This document shows positions 18,788 to 27,347 of a DNA stretch of 59,197 nucleotides, piece after piece. The DNA is taken from positions 1-59,197 of the forward strand of contig PMZR01000041.1 in NCBI GenBank assembly GCA_003170135.1, given 5' to 3'. Source of the stretch: Acidobacteriota bacterium (GTDB lineage: Bacteria > Acidobacteriota > Vicinamibacteria > Vicinamibacterales > Fen-181). Under the pieces are notes generated by a model. It had not been told where the DNA came from, did not search any database, and was given only the letters and a program-made list of their open reading frames with translations. The position numbers were made by a program, and so were the translations under genes. Position 1 is the stretch's first letter. Every line of letters starts with the position of its first letter.

Positions 18788-19045
18788 ACGTGCGGAGTGC
18801 GACGTGCGTGGTGCGAGGTGCGGTGCCGCGTGCGCCATGCGCGGGCCGCCTCGCACGTCGCACCGCACCTTGCACGTCGCACCGCACCTTGCACTGCGCA
18901 CCGCACCTCGCACTGCGCACCGCACCTCGCACTGCGCACCGCACCTCGCACGTCGCACCCCGCACCTTGCACGTTGCACCGCACCTTGCACCGCACCTTG
19001 CACTGCGCACCGCACCTCGCACGTCGCACCCCGCACCCCGCACTT
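18788..19045. repeat. heptad array 4, inverted GTGCGNN / NNCGCAC
   Basis: Left block (18788-18836) has units ending GTGC; the longer right block (18855-19045) has the complementary GCAC units (cgcacct, tgcactg and variants, often alternating). The two blocks can fold onto each other. It lies exactly between convergent genes, and the S9 peptidase stop sits inside its right edge. Confidence 0.9.
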
Positions 19046-21300
19046 CAGACCCCCCCTTGCGTCTCCGGCATCACATCGTATTCCGGGTGGGGCACGCCTT
19101 TCAGCCACTTGTCGAACCAGCCGGCAATGTGCTCGAGGCGCTCGATGCGGTGCCACGGCTCGCCCGAGCGCGACAGCTCGTGCGTCTCGCGCGGGAACAT
19201 CACCATCGCGGTCGGCCGCTTCAGGAACTTGAGGGCGCGGAACAGCTCTTCGCCGCCGCATTCGGGTGGCGTGCGCGAATCGGCTTCGCCCAGCACGAAC
19301 ATCATCGGCGTGCGGATGTCCTGCACGAAGGTGATCGCCGAGCGGTTCGCGTAGTCCTGCGGATCCTGGAACGGCGGGGCCTTGAACCAGTTGGGCTGGA
19401 ATAGCGTGAAGTCGGCCGTGTACCACCAGCAGCTCCAGTTCGAGATGTCGCGCTGCGACACGGCCGCCGCGAACCGGGTCGTGTGCGTCACTGTCCAGTC
19501 GGTGAGTACGCCGCCGCCGCTGCCGCCGGTGACACCCAGCTTCTTCTCGTCCACGTACCCGCGCTTCAGCAACTCGTCCACGCCGGTCATCAGGTCGCGG
19601 TAATCGTCGCCGGGGTAGTGATACTGGATGATGTTGCCGAACTCCTGGCCGTAGCTGGTGGAGCCGCGCGGGTTGGGATAGAGCACCACGTACCCCTTCG
19701 CGGCCAGCCACTGGAATTCGTGATCGAAGATCCAGCCGTACGCCGTGTGCGGGCCGCCGTGAATGTCGAGGACGAGCGGGTACGTCTTCCGGGGATCGAA
19801 GTCGGGCGGTTTCTGGATCCACGCCTGGATGGATTTGCCGTCGAAGCTGGTGTAGGTGAACTCTTCGGGCGCGGTCAGGTTGAGACCCGACCAGAGCGCC
19901 TGGTTGACGTCCGTCAGGCGTCGCTGGCTGAGGTCCGCGCCGACGGCGAACAGATCGCCGATCATCACCGGCGTCGAGACCAGCGCGACGATGGTCCGCC
20001 CGTCGGCCGCGATCGTGAAATCGACGACGGCCTGGTCGCCGCGCGTGAGATCCTCCACCGCGCCCGACTGCGTATCCACGCGCACCAGCAGCGCACGCCC
20101 GCGGCGGGCGACCACGTCCACGAGCGATCGACCGTCGGGCGACCAGTGGAGCGTCGGTCCATGGCCGCCGCGCGGCGCCGCGTTGTCGCCGCCCACGCCG
20201 TCGCCCATGTCGAAATCGTAGCCCGCGGTCAGATTGCGCGGTTGCGCGTTCGGCGCGATGTCCATCACCCACAGATCGGGCTGCGAGTAGGACCGCACCG
20301 GCTGCGTCACCGCGCCGTGAAACGCGAGGCGACCTCCGTCGGGGCTGATGGCGAGATCGCTCAACCCCATCGGGATCGTGGCGAGTGTCTGCGGCGCGCC
20401 GCCTTCGGGCGACACCCAGCAGATGTCGGTGGTGGGCAGCGCGTAGTACGGCTCTTCGAGGCGCGTGGTCAGGAAGTACACGCGCGCCCCGTCGGGCGTC
20501 CACAGCGGTTCTTGTTCGTTGAAGCTGCCGGTGGTCAGCGGCGTCGGCTTCACGCGCTGGTCGGCCGTGGCGGGCACGTCCAGGATCCAGACGTGGGTGT
20601 GGCGCCCCGGCTCCAGGAAACCCTGATCGTTGGTCCGATACACCGCGCGCGTGATGACATGGACGTCCGACTCGTGCGGCTTCTCCTGCCCGGCGCCTTC
20701 CGGATGTTCTGCCTGCGCCTGCTTCTTGAGGTCGTCGGGCGTCGTCGAACTGAGAAAGGCGATGCGCCTGCCGTCGGGTGACCAGACCGGATTGCCGGCG
20801 CCCCTGGGCAGGTCGGTGACGGTCACCGCTTCTCCGCCGGAGAGTGACAGGATCGCGATCTGCGGCGGTGCCGGTTTGCCGCCTTCGCCTTTCTCTTCGG
20901 CGCGCACGAACGCCAGGCGGCGGCCATCGGGCGACCAGCGCGGTTGGGAATCGTGCTTGCCGGTGGTCAACGGCGACGCGGCGTCGTTGCCCGCCATCCG
21001 ACGAACCCACACCGATGTCTCGTAGCCGGTCCGCTTGCCATCGGCGACCACGCGAGTGAATGCGACGCGCGAACCGTCGGGTGACATCTGCGGATCGCCG
21101 ATCCACCTGAAGGCGAAGAGGTCCTTCTCCGTGATCGGCCGGGAGCCGGCGCGCGCGCCCGGCGACTCCTGGCCCTGAAATGGGGGAAATGGGACCGGGA
21201 GCCGGAGCGTCTCAGCAGGCGGCGAGACGGCCATTGTCGCGGGTGACGAGCCGATGAAGAACAGAAGAACCAGGGATGCGACCGCCGAGTGAAGGCGCAT
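19045..21300 (-). CDS. secreted S9 prolyl-oligopeptidase-family peptidase
   Basis: 751-aa exported serine peptidase. Signal peptide MRLHSAVASLVLLFFIGSSPATM; then a beta-propeller (residues about 55-470) with repeated SPDGRRxAF units; then the alpha/beta-hydrolase domain. Catalytic triad: Ser594 in GGSGGG, Asp674 in GEADSRTPP, His707 in ETHEL. Oxyanion region HGGPHTAYGW. Resembles acylaminoacyl or dipeptidyl peptidases that trim short peptides in the periplasm or medium. It follows an IMPDH-like small gene by nine bases and ends in heptad array 4. Confidence 0.95.
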   Translation of the reverse strand: MRLHSAVASLVLLFFIGSSPATMAVSPPAETLRLPVPFPPFQGQESPGARAGSRPITEKDLFAFRWIGDPQMSPDGSRVAFTRVVADGKRTGYETSVWVRRMAGNDAASPLTTGKHDSQPRWSPDGRRLAFVRAEEKGEGGKPAPPQIAILSLSGGEAVTVTDLPRGAGNPVWSPDGRRIAFLSSTTPDDLKKQAQAEHPEGAGQEKPHESDVHVITRAVYRTNDQGFLEPGRHTHVWILDVPATADQRVKPTPLTTGSFNEQEPLWTPDGARVYFLTTRLEEPYYALPTTDICWVSPEGGAPQTLATIPMGLSDLAISPDGGRLAFHGAVTQPVRSYSQPDLWVMDIAPNAQPRNLTAGYDFDMGDGVGGDNAAPRGGHGPTLHWSPDGRSLVDVVARRGRALLVRVDTQSGAVEDLTRGDQAVVDFTIAADGRTIVALVSTPVMIGDLFAVGADLSQRRLTDVNQALWSGLNLTAPEEFTYTSFDGKSIQAWIQKPPDFDPRKTYPLVLDIHGGPHTAYGWIFDHEFQWLAAKGYVVLYPNPRGSTSYGQEFGNIIQYHYPGDDYRDLMTGVDELLKRGYVDEKKLGVTGGSGGGVLTDWTVTHTTRFAAAVSQRDISNWSCWWYTADFTLFQPNWFKAPPFQDPQDYANRSAITFVQDIRTPMMFVLGEADSRTPPECGGEELFRALKFLKRPTAMVMFPRETHELSRSGEPWHRIERLEHIAGWFDKWLKGVPHPEYDVMPETQGGV

Positions 21301-21309
21301 GGTGTGTCC

Positions 21310-21654
21310 TCACCGTTCGTACGATTCCCGACGCGATGCTTCCGACAGAGCCACCACGTACTGCGCGGGATCCGCCGTGAAGCGCCGCTTCAATTCGGCC
21401 AGGCTCGTGGCGCCGCCGTAGCTGATGGCGGAGCAGACGTGCTTGATCATCTCGCGGATGATCGGCCGCACGGATCCCCGCTCGGGCACGCTCACCTCGA
21501 TGCCCAGCGCCTGCAGGTCCACGGCATCGGCTTCCTCGACGTCGAGCCGGTCCTTCACCGCTTCGATTGACGCCATGCCGCGCAGCACCTTGAAGGGCAC
21601 GAAGAGGAAATCATCGAACGTTCGGCCCCTGACGATTTCGAGCAGCCCGCCCAT
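21310..21654 (-). CDS. stand-alone IMP-dehydrogenase C-terminal-like domain
   Basis: 114-aa protein, ATG 21654 with GGGAGG upstream. The segment from GIEVSVPERGSV through REMIKHVCSAISYGGATSLAEL to RRESYER matches the last roughly 70 residues of IMP dehydrogenase/GMP reductase (flap plus the final barrel helix, where GuaB has GRVPYKG and GGLRSGMGYCGA). The catalytic barrel, the active-site cysteine loop and the CBS domains are missing. The upstream DNA (21655-21741) encodes no barrel, so it is not a simple frameshifted GuaB. A small orphan family or a gene remnant; function unknown. Probably cotranscribed with the S9 peptidase. Confidence 0.7.
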   Translation of the reverse strand: MGGLLEIVRGRTFDDFLFVPFKVLRGMASIEAVKDRLDVEEADAVDLQALGIEVSVPERGSVRPIIREMIKHVCSAISYGGATSLAELKRRFTADPAQYVVALSEASRRESYER

Positions 21655-21741
21655 GTGTGTCCCGCCTCCCTCGACTCCCAATCGTATCGCGAACCGGTGT
21701 CCCCGGCTCAGGCCGGTCCACTTGCGATATCCTAATCGGCC

Positions 21742-22515
21742 ATGCAGTCGCGCATGATCGACATGGAAGTCAACACCACGCTGGTCCAGTGCTATCCGGC
21801 GCACGAGGCGCTGCCCGATGGCGACGGACCGTTCCCGGCCGTCATCCTCATTCACGGCGCCTTCGGGTTGAACGACGAGGCGAGGCTCGCCGGCACCCGC
21901 CTTGCCCGTGAGGGCTTCTACGTCCTCGCGCCGGATTTCTATGCGTCGCCGGTCAGCTACGCGGCGGTGGCGCCCGACTTCATGAGGGTCCCGACCGGCG
22001 GCGGGATCGACTACGCCGATGAGGACACGGCGACCATGCGGGCCGAGGGTGTGTCGGACGAGCGCGCAGGCGCCATCCTGAGGCAGGCCATCGGGTATGT
22101 CGGCACGCGCTCGCACGCGCAGGCCGGGGGCGTCAGCGTCGTCGGGTTCTCCACCGGCGGCAGGTGGGCGCTGTTTGCGGCGTGCACGCAACCGGACGAG
22201 GTGAACGCCTGCGTGGCGTTCTACCCGGCCGGCATCATGGCGCGCGGCCGGACGCGCGTCTCGCTCCTCGATCGCCTCGATGCGATCCGGTGCCCTGTTC
22301 TGCTGTTCTACGGCGCGCTCGATTCGGTGGTGCCGGCCCACGAGCGCGACGCGCTGCGCGCGGGCCTGGCGCGGCTTGGCGGCAAGGTTGACCTGCAGGT
22401 ATTCCGCGGCGCCGGTCACGATTTCTTCGCGCCGGATCGGGATAGCTATGACATCAGCTCGTCACGCGCGGCGTGGTCGGCGATGCTGGCGCTGTTGAAG
22501 AACGGCAGGCCGTAA
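21742..22515 (+). CDS. dienelactone hydrolase family protein
   Basis: 257-aa cytosolic alpha/beta hydrolase (no signal peptide). Pattern: FPAVILIHGAFGLN (oxyanion), GFSTGG with nucleophile Ser137 where classical dienelactone hydrolases have Cys, FYGALDSVVPA for the acid, and GAGHDFFAPD for the histidine. The Ser replaces Cys, so it is an esterase-type member. It is divergent from the IMPDH-like gene with 87 bases between; no clear partner genes. Confidence 0.88.
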   Translation: MQSRMIDMEVNTTLVQCYPAHEALPDGDGPFPAVILIHGAFGLNDEARLAGTRLAREGFYVLAPDFYASPVSYAAVAPDFMRVPTGGGIDYADEDTATMRAEGVSDERAGAILRQAIGYVGTRSHAQAGGVSVVGFSTGGRWALFAACTQPDEVNACVAFYPAGIMARGRTRVSLLDRLDAIRCPVLLFYGALDSVVPAHERDALRAGLARLGGKVDLQVFRGAGHDFFAPDRDSYDISSSRAAWSAMLALLKNGRP

Positions 22516-22560
22516 CGCGACAGGTGAGATCGCGGGAGCGCGCGCGGTGAAGGGCGGGCG

Positions 22561-22776
22561 TCAGACTTTCGCGGTGGCGACGCGCGGCTTCCGCCGAGCC
22601 TTCGCGGGGCGTACCGGCGCGGGCGTCGTCGTCCGCTGCAGGACGACCAGCGGCGTTGCAAACCGGCGGACGCCGTGCTCGTCGAAGTCGATGACCGTGT
22701 GATATTCGTTGATGTCGGTGATCGTGCCCGGTCCGTACTGGGCCTGCATCACGCGGTCACCTACTGAATAAGCCAT
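22561..22776 (-). CDS. small tudor-like (DUF3553/CarD-type) protein
   Basis: 71 aa, ATG 22776 with GAGG 5 bases upstream. MAYSVGDRVMQAQYGPGTITDINEYHTVIDFDEHGVRRFAT is the SH3/tudor-like fold of DUF3553, the tail domain of UvrD-type helicases and related to CarD RNA-polymerase-binding domains. The C-terminus is lysine/arginine-rich (PAKARRKPRVATAK), consistent with nucleic-acid binding. Its partner is unknown. Confidence 0.8.
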   Translation of the reverse strand: MAYSVGDRVMQAQYGPGTITDINEYHTVIDFDEHGVRRFATPLVVLQRTTTPAPVRPAKARRKPRVATAKV

Positions 22777-22912
22777 GCGATCCTCATGCGGAGAAAGACG
22801 GGCGGTCCCCGCGGACTGAAGCGGACGGATACGGGCGAAACCCCGGTGAGGTCTCACGCTCGCGTCGAGGCGACCTCGGCGTTGGCTGCCGTTGCTCGAG
22901 GAAGTACCTGTG

Positions 22913-22941
22913 ACGATACCGTGATCTGCCCAATAAATCAA
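22913..22941 (-). promoter_or_regulatory. candidate sigma-70 promoter for the tudor-like gene
   Basis: Minus strand TTGATT (22936-22941), 17-base spacer, TATCGT (22913-22918). It would give a leader of about 130 bases to the ATG at 22776. Two mismatches per hexamer, so only moderate support. Confidence 0.45.
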
Positions 22942-23003
22942 GGGTAGACTCGACTTTGCGGCCCGGCTGACATTGAATTGCCGGCGCGATCGCGCAGAAG
23001 ACA

Positions 23004-23012
23004 TGGTATAAT
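23004..23012 (+). promoter_or_regulatory. extended -10 promoter of the RRM gene
   Basis: TGGTATAAT: a perfect TATAAT (23007-23012) preceded by the TGn extension at 23004-23006; no good -35 is present. Transcription from about 23018 gives a leader of about 160 nt. Confidence 0.65.
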
Positions 23013-23017
23013 TCATA

Positions 23018-23179
23018 CGTAGCCTGCCTTCGAAAGCCCGCGCCACGAGCGGATGGGTCGAACGCGACCCGCTCCTCCTCCTTCCGCGAAGTTTTCCGGT
23101 CCAAAGCTGCATCGAGGAATGACCCTCGAGTCGATCAACGCGACGGCCGCGGAGCGGTCGGACAGAGCGAGGTATCAGA
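23018..23179 (+). promoter_or_regulatory. long structured 5' leader of the RRM gene
   Basis: The predicted leader contains a hairpin GGGTCG-AACG-CGACCC (about 23056-23071) closed by GAGC/GCTC, and a second, CGAGG/CCTCG (about 23113-23128). The ribosome site GAGG is just before ATG 23180. Long leaders are typical of cold-responsive or autoregulated RNA-binding protein genes; regulation here is inference. Confidence 0.5.
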
Positions 23180-23494
23180 ATGAGTTTGAGACTGTACGTC
23201 GGAAATCTCCCGTTTACCGTCACCGAGCAGGACCTGCAGGGTCTGTTCGCCTCGGCTGGCACCGTCGAATCCGTGACCCTCGTGCGCGACGGCGTCACCG
23301 GGCGTGCCCGGGGTTTCGGTTTCGTCGAGATGTCCAACGACGAGGAAGGGCGCAAGGCGATCGCGGATCTCAACGACCGTGATTTCGGCGGGCGCAACCT
23401 CACCGTGAACGAGGCGAAGCCTCGGCCGGAACGGTCGGGTGGTTTCGGCGGCGGCGGTGGCGGCGGCCGCCGTCGTAGCGAGTCGCGCTGGTAG
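23180..23494 (+). CDS. single-RRM RNA-binding protein
   Basis: 104 aa: one RNA recognition motif with RNP2 LYVGNL (residues 5-10) and RNP1 RGFGFVEM (44-51), then a Gly-rich, Arg-containing tail (GGFGGGGGGGRRRSESRW), as in cyanobacterial Rbp and other bacterial RRM proteins. Such proteins bind single-stranded RNA and often rise in the cold or act in mRNA localisation. It precedes infA (IF-1) by 154 bases on the same strand. Confidence 0.93.
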   Translation: MSLRLYVGNLPFTVTEQDLQGLFASAGTVESVTLVRDGVTGRARGFGFVEMSNDEEGRKAIADLNDRDFGGRNLTVNEAKPRPERSGGFGGGGGGGRRRSESRW

Positions 23495-23648
23495 GCGGCA
23501 CACGCCGCTCATCGAGCGCTGACGGCCGGTGACATCCCCGGCCGTCGCGAGAAATCAGGACGATCGCGCGAGACCGTCGCGCGGTCGTCCTCGTGTTCCC
23601 GCGCTCGGATCCCTGACCAGGATGTTTGACGAACCGGAGGCGATCACA

Positions 23649-23867
23649 TTGAGCAGAGACGACCTGTTGGATATCCAGGGAATTGTCACGTCGATTCACG
23701 GCGGGGGCATCTACCGCATCCAGGCGGATGCGGGGCACGAGGTGCTGGCCCAGTTGAGCGGGCGAATGCGGCGGTTCCGGATCAAGGTCGTCACCGGTGA
23801 CCGGGTCACCGTCAGTGTGTCGCCCTACGATGTCGTGCACGGCATCATCACGTTCCGCGTGCGCTGA
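23649..23867 (+). CDS. infA: translation initiation factor IF-1
   Basis: OB-fold factor that occupies the ribosomal A site during initiation. The chosen start is TTG 23649 with GGAGG at 23636-23640 (8-base spacing); this gives exactly 72 aa, the usual IF-1 length, with the expected N-terminus (LSRDDLLDIQGIV matching MAKEDVIEVEGxV). An in-frame ATG at 23622 lies upstream but would add nine residues. Conserved end: KVVTGDRVTVSVSPYD then GIITFRVR. It is not beside ribosomal protein genes here, so it may be a second, solitary IF-1 copy. Confidence 0.88.
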   Translation: MSRDDLLDIQGIVTSIHGGGIYRIQADAGHEVLAQLSGRMRRFRIKVVTGDRVTVSVSPYDVVHGIITFRVR

Positions 23868-23980
23868 ACCCCGGATCGTGCGGACAGGGCGGAGCCGCTC
23901 GCTTTGTCCGCCCCGAGGCATTCGCCGCAGACGCGACGAACGGCGCTCGGGGCCGGCATGCTCCGCCCTCGCCCGGCGCG

Positions 23981-26900
23981 TCAGTTCGTTCCCGACTTGA
24001 TCTCCTTCAGCAGCGCCGCGACCGCGGCTTCCAGCTGCTGATCCTTCCCCTTGCTCACGATCTCGTATTCGTTCATTACCTTGATGTCGGGCTCCGTCTG
24101 CTGGTTCTCGAGGTACTTGCCGGTCTTCGCGTCCTTGACGCCGGAGTGGGGCACGCCCCAGCGGATGCCGTCGGCCAGCGATTCCCAGCCGGCAAACGTG
24201 CAGGTGCCAGGCGTCGGCATGCCGACGAGCTTGCCGAGATTCTGGGCCTTCACCGTGTACGCGTAGCAGTGACCGTCGCTGTAGTTGGCCTCGTTGGCCA
24301 GCGAGATGCTCGGCTTCGTCCAGCGGAAGTTCGGCTCGTAGCCGCTGCTGCGCCGGTCGCTCGTGTACTCGAAGAACCTCTTGCCGCTGAGGAACATCGC
24401 GAGGTCGGCCACCAGGTCGCCGCCGCCGTTGAACCGGGTATCGACCACGATGCCCTTGCGGGTCGCGTATTTGCCCATGACCTCTTCGTAGGTGCTGCGA
24501 TAGGCGCCGTCGTTCATGCCCGGCACGTGGATGTACCCGAGCTCGCCGTTGCTCAACCGATCGACCTCTTCCTCGTTCCGTCGCACCCAGCGCGCGTACA
24601 GCAGGCGGGTCTCCTCTCCGGGCGTGACGGGTTTCACCACGACCTCGAACGTCCTGGCGCCATCCCCCACACTGAGCAGCGTCTTTCTGCCGGCCTTGCG
24701 ATTGAGGAATTGCGGCAGGTCCTTGTCGGGCGCGATCGTCTCGCCGTCGATGGCCTGGATGATCATCCCCGGCTTCACGTTCATGCCGGCCTTGTCGAGC
24801 GGGCCGTCCTTGACCACCTCGTCCACCTTCACGCCGGCGCCCTTGTAGGCCTGGTCGTAGAAGATGCCGAGCGAGGCGGTCTCGTCGCTGTTCGGCGCGC
24901 TGGACGCGTAGGTCGCGCCGCTGTGGCTGATGTTCAGCTCGCCCAGCATCTCGGCGAGCATCTCGGCGAACTCGTAGTTGTCGCCGATGTGCGGCAGGTA
25001 TCGCTCGTAGATCGGCTTCAACCCGTCCCAGTCCGCGCCGTGGTAGCCGGCCGTGTAGAACGATTCCTTCACCGTCCTCCACACGTGCTCGAACGACTCC
25101 TGCCGCTCGGCGGCCACGTTGAGCACCATCTCGCCGTTGATGCCGACCGTGTCGCGCTTGGCGGTCGCCGGATCAATCTTCGAGATGGTACCGTCCGCCA
25201 GCAGGAAGAGCGTCTTCTGATCCTTGTCCCACTCCAGGCTCCCCCCGTTGGTGTTCAGCGTGACGAGCATCTTGGTCTCTTTCGTGCGGAGGTTGGTGGA
25301 CCAGAGGTTCATGCCCTTCTCGAAGCGCGCCAGGTAATAGAGCGTCTCGCCGTCCTTGCTGACCAGCGCATCGCCCAGCGAGGAGGAGTGGATCGTCAGG
25401 CGCGCCTTGCGGATGTCCAGGCCGTCCAGGTCGATGACGACCTCGTCTGGCTTCGCGTCTTTGCCTTTCGCCGCGGCGTCCTTCTTGTCGGCGGCCGCCT
25501 TGTCCTTCTTGTCCTCGTCTTCCTTCAGCAGGGCGAACTCCTCCTTCGTCAGGCGGAAGCGGTCCCACCCGTCCCGGGTGAAGAACATCGCGTAGGCATC
25601 GCTCTGGGCACCGCCGCCCTGCGCCACGGCCTTGAGGCCGTCGCGGTTGCTGAACCACAACATGGCCTTGCCGCCCAGGATCCAGCGGGCGTGCCGGTCG
25701 TTGAAGCCGCTTTGCGTCAGGTTGACGACGCCGCCCTTGCCGTCAGCGCGGACGAGCCCGATCTCGCCCGGGGCAAATCCCGGCACCGCGTAGTCGAAGA
25801 GGATCCACTTGCCGTCGGGACTCCACTGGAAGTACTGGTCGCCCTCATCCAGTTCCTTGCTGGTGAGCAGCACCCGGCTCTGCCTGGTCTCGACGGTGAA
25901 GATCTTCAGCGTGGACTTGTCTTCGACGTAGGCAATTTCCTTCCCGTCGGGCGAATAGAGCGGCTGGGACACCTGGTGCTCGGTGGCCATGAGCGGCGTT
26001 TCCTTCACGACCGTGGAGGCGTAGAAGTACGGCTCCTCGTCACGGACCTTGCGCGCCTCGTAGATCTGCCAGCGGCCCGCTCGCTCCGACGCATAGATGA
26101 TCGCCTTGCCGTCGGGCGAGAAGCCGACGCTGCGTTCCTGTTCGGGCGTGTTGGTGATGCGCTTGGTGACGCCCCCGTCCACGCTTGCGACGAACACCTC
26201 GCCGCGGAACACGAACGCGACTTCCTTGCCGGTCGGTGACACGGCCATCTCGCGCACGTTCCCGGTGACGGGCAGGACCCGCTCGTTGTTGCTCTTGGCG
26301 TCGGTCGTGGCGATCGCGACGTTCACCTTCTGCGGCTGGCCCGCGGCGGTCTTCGTGTAGATCTCGCCGTCGTAGCCGAAACACAGCGTGCCCGTGTCGG
26401 ACAGGCTGAGAAACCGAACCGGCAGCTTCTTGAACGAGGTGATCTGCTGCGACGTGCCCCCCTGCAGGCTCATCTTGTGGACGTTGAAGGTGCCGCTTTC
26501 CTCGCTCAGGTAGTAGAAGCCCTTGTCCGCGTCGGTCAGGACCGGGGTCCGATCTTCGCCGGCAAACGTGGTGATCTTCCGGTGCGTGCCCGCCTTGATG
26601 TCATACACCCAGATGTCGCGCGCGATCGCCGATGTGTGGTGCTTGCGCCAGATGTTCTCGCCGCCCTTCTTGTCCATGTAGACGAGGAACTGGCCGTCGC
26701 GGCTCATCTTCACGTCTTCGGCCGGCGTGGTGAGCACCTGCTCCACGCGCCCGCCCGCGACCGGCACCCGGTAGAGCTCCGGCTGGGAGGCGGTTGGAAA
26801 CCCGCGATTGCTCGCCGCGTCCTGGCGCACGGCGCCGAACAGCACGTACTTGTCGTCGCTGCTGAAGGCGTACGGGTACTCCTGCGCCGAGTGGAAGGTC

Positions 26901-27214
26901 AGCCGGCGTGCCTCGCCCCCCTGCGCCGGCATGACGAACACGTCGAAGTTGCCGTACCGATCGCTGGCAAACGCGATCTGAGTCCCGTCGTGGCTCCAGA
27001 CGGGCATGAAGTCGTGCGCCTCGTGCACTGTCAGGGTGGACGCGGCGCCGCCAGCGGCCGGCACGCGGTAGAGATCGCCCTTGTAGGTGAAGACGATCGT
27101 TTTGCCGTCGGGCGAAATCGCCGGGTACCGCAGCCACAGTGGAGGGCCCTGCGCCGCCGGGGTTGACACGCCGGCGAGCAGGAGGCAGAGGATCGACGCA
27201 AGCAGTGGTTTCAT
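23981..27214 (-). CDS. tricorn-like S41 protease with PDZ domain
   Basis: 1077-aa exported protease: signal peptide MKPLLASILCLLLAGVSTPAAQ, then two beta-propeller blocks (residues about 30-350 and 355-700) with repeated SPDGK motifs, a Lys/Asp-rich linker (KEDEDKKDKAAADKKDAAAKG) inside the second, the tricorn helical domain (ESFEHVWRTVKESFYTAGYHGADW), a PDZ domain (GPLDKAGMNVKPGMIIQAIDGE), and a C-terminal S41 domain. The likely nucleophile is the Ser in NEANYSDGH, in the position of the tricorn serine. Predicted to degrade peptides in the periplasm. The stop is about 110 bases from infA. Confidence 0.93.
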   Translation of the reverse strand: MKPLLASILCLLLAGVSTPAAQGPPLWLRYPAISPDGKTIVFTYKGDLYRVPAAGGAASTLTVHEAHDFMPVWSHDGTQIAFASDRYGNFDVFVMPAQGGEARRLTFHSAQEYPYAFSSDDKYVLFGAVRQDAASNRGFPTASQPELYRVPVAGGRVEQVLTTPAEDVKMSRDGQFLVYMDKKGGENIWRKHHTSAIARDIWVYDIKAGTHRKITTFAGEDRTPVLTDADKGFYYLSEESGTFNVHKMSLQGGTSQQITSFKKLPVRFLSLSDTGTLCFGYDGEIYTKTAAGQPQKVNVAIATTDAKSNNERVLPVTGNVREMAVSPTGKEVAFVFRGEVFVASVDGGVTKRITNTPEQERSVGFSPDGKAIIYASERAGRWQIYEARKVRDEEPYFYASTVVKETPLMATEHQVSQPLYSPDGKEIAYVEDKSTLKIFTVETRQSRVLLTSKELDEGDQYFQWSPDGKWILFDYAVPGFAPGEIGLVRADGKGGVVNLTQSGFNDRHARWILGGKAMLWFSNRDGLKAVAQGGGAQSDAYAMFFTRDGWDRFRLTKEEFALLKEDEDKKDKAAADKKDAAAKGKDAKPDEVVIDLDGLDIRKARLTIHSSSLGDALVSKDGETLYYLARFEKGMNLWSTNLRTKETKMLVTLNTNGGSLEWDKDQKTLFLLADGTISKIDPATAKRDTVGINGEMVLNVAAERQESFEHVWRTVKESFYTAGYHGADWDGLKPIYERYLPHIGDNYEFAEMLAEMLGELNISHSGATYASSAPNSDETASLGIFYDQAYKGAGVKVDEVVKDGPLDKAGMNVKPGMIIQAIDGETIAPDKDLPQFLNRKAGRKTLLSVGDGARTFEVVVKPVTPGEETRLLYARWVRRNEEEVDRLSNGELGYIHVPGMNDGAYRSTYEEVMGKYATRKGIVVDTRFNGGGDLVADLAMFLSGKRFFEYTSDRRSSGYEPNFRWTKPSISLANEANYSDGHCYAYTVKAQNLGKLVGMPTPGTCTFAGWESLADGIRWGVPHSGVKDAKTGKYLENQQTEPDIKVMNEYEIVSKGKDQQLEAAVAALLKEIKSGTN

Positions 27215-27305
27215 GTTCGTATGCCAGGCGGTGACGTGTGTGACAAAAAGCGGGGACGATCGAGGATGGGGGGATTCTAGAGAGCTCGGCGCGACGGGTC
27301 AAGGC

Positions 27306-27347
27306 CGGTGCACGACGGCCGGTGCACGACGGCCGGTGCACGACGGA
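27306..27347. repeat. heptad array 5, alternating CGGTGCA / CGACGGC
   Basis: Six phased 7-bp units, alternating A-B-A-B-A-B (equivalently three copies of a 14-bp unit). It ends immediately at the stop codon of the TPP enzyme gene (27348). Confidence 0.9.

Larger units (their letters stand above)
22777..23179. other. 403-base divergent promoter region
   Basis: No gene. It carries a candidate sigma-70 promoter leftwards (22913-22941) for the tudor-like gene and an extended -10 promoter rightwards (23004-23012) for the RRM gene, with an unusually long leader of about 160 bases before the RRM start. Confidence 0.6.
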
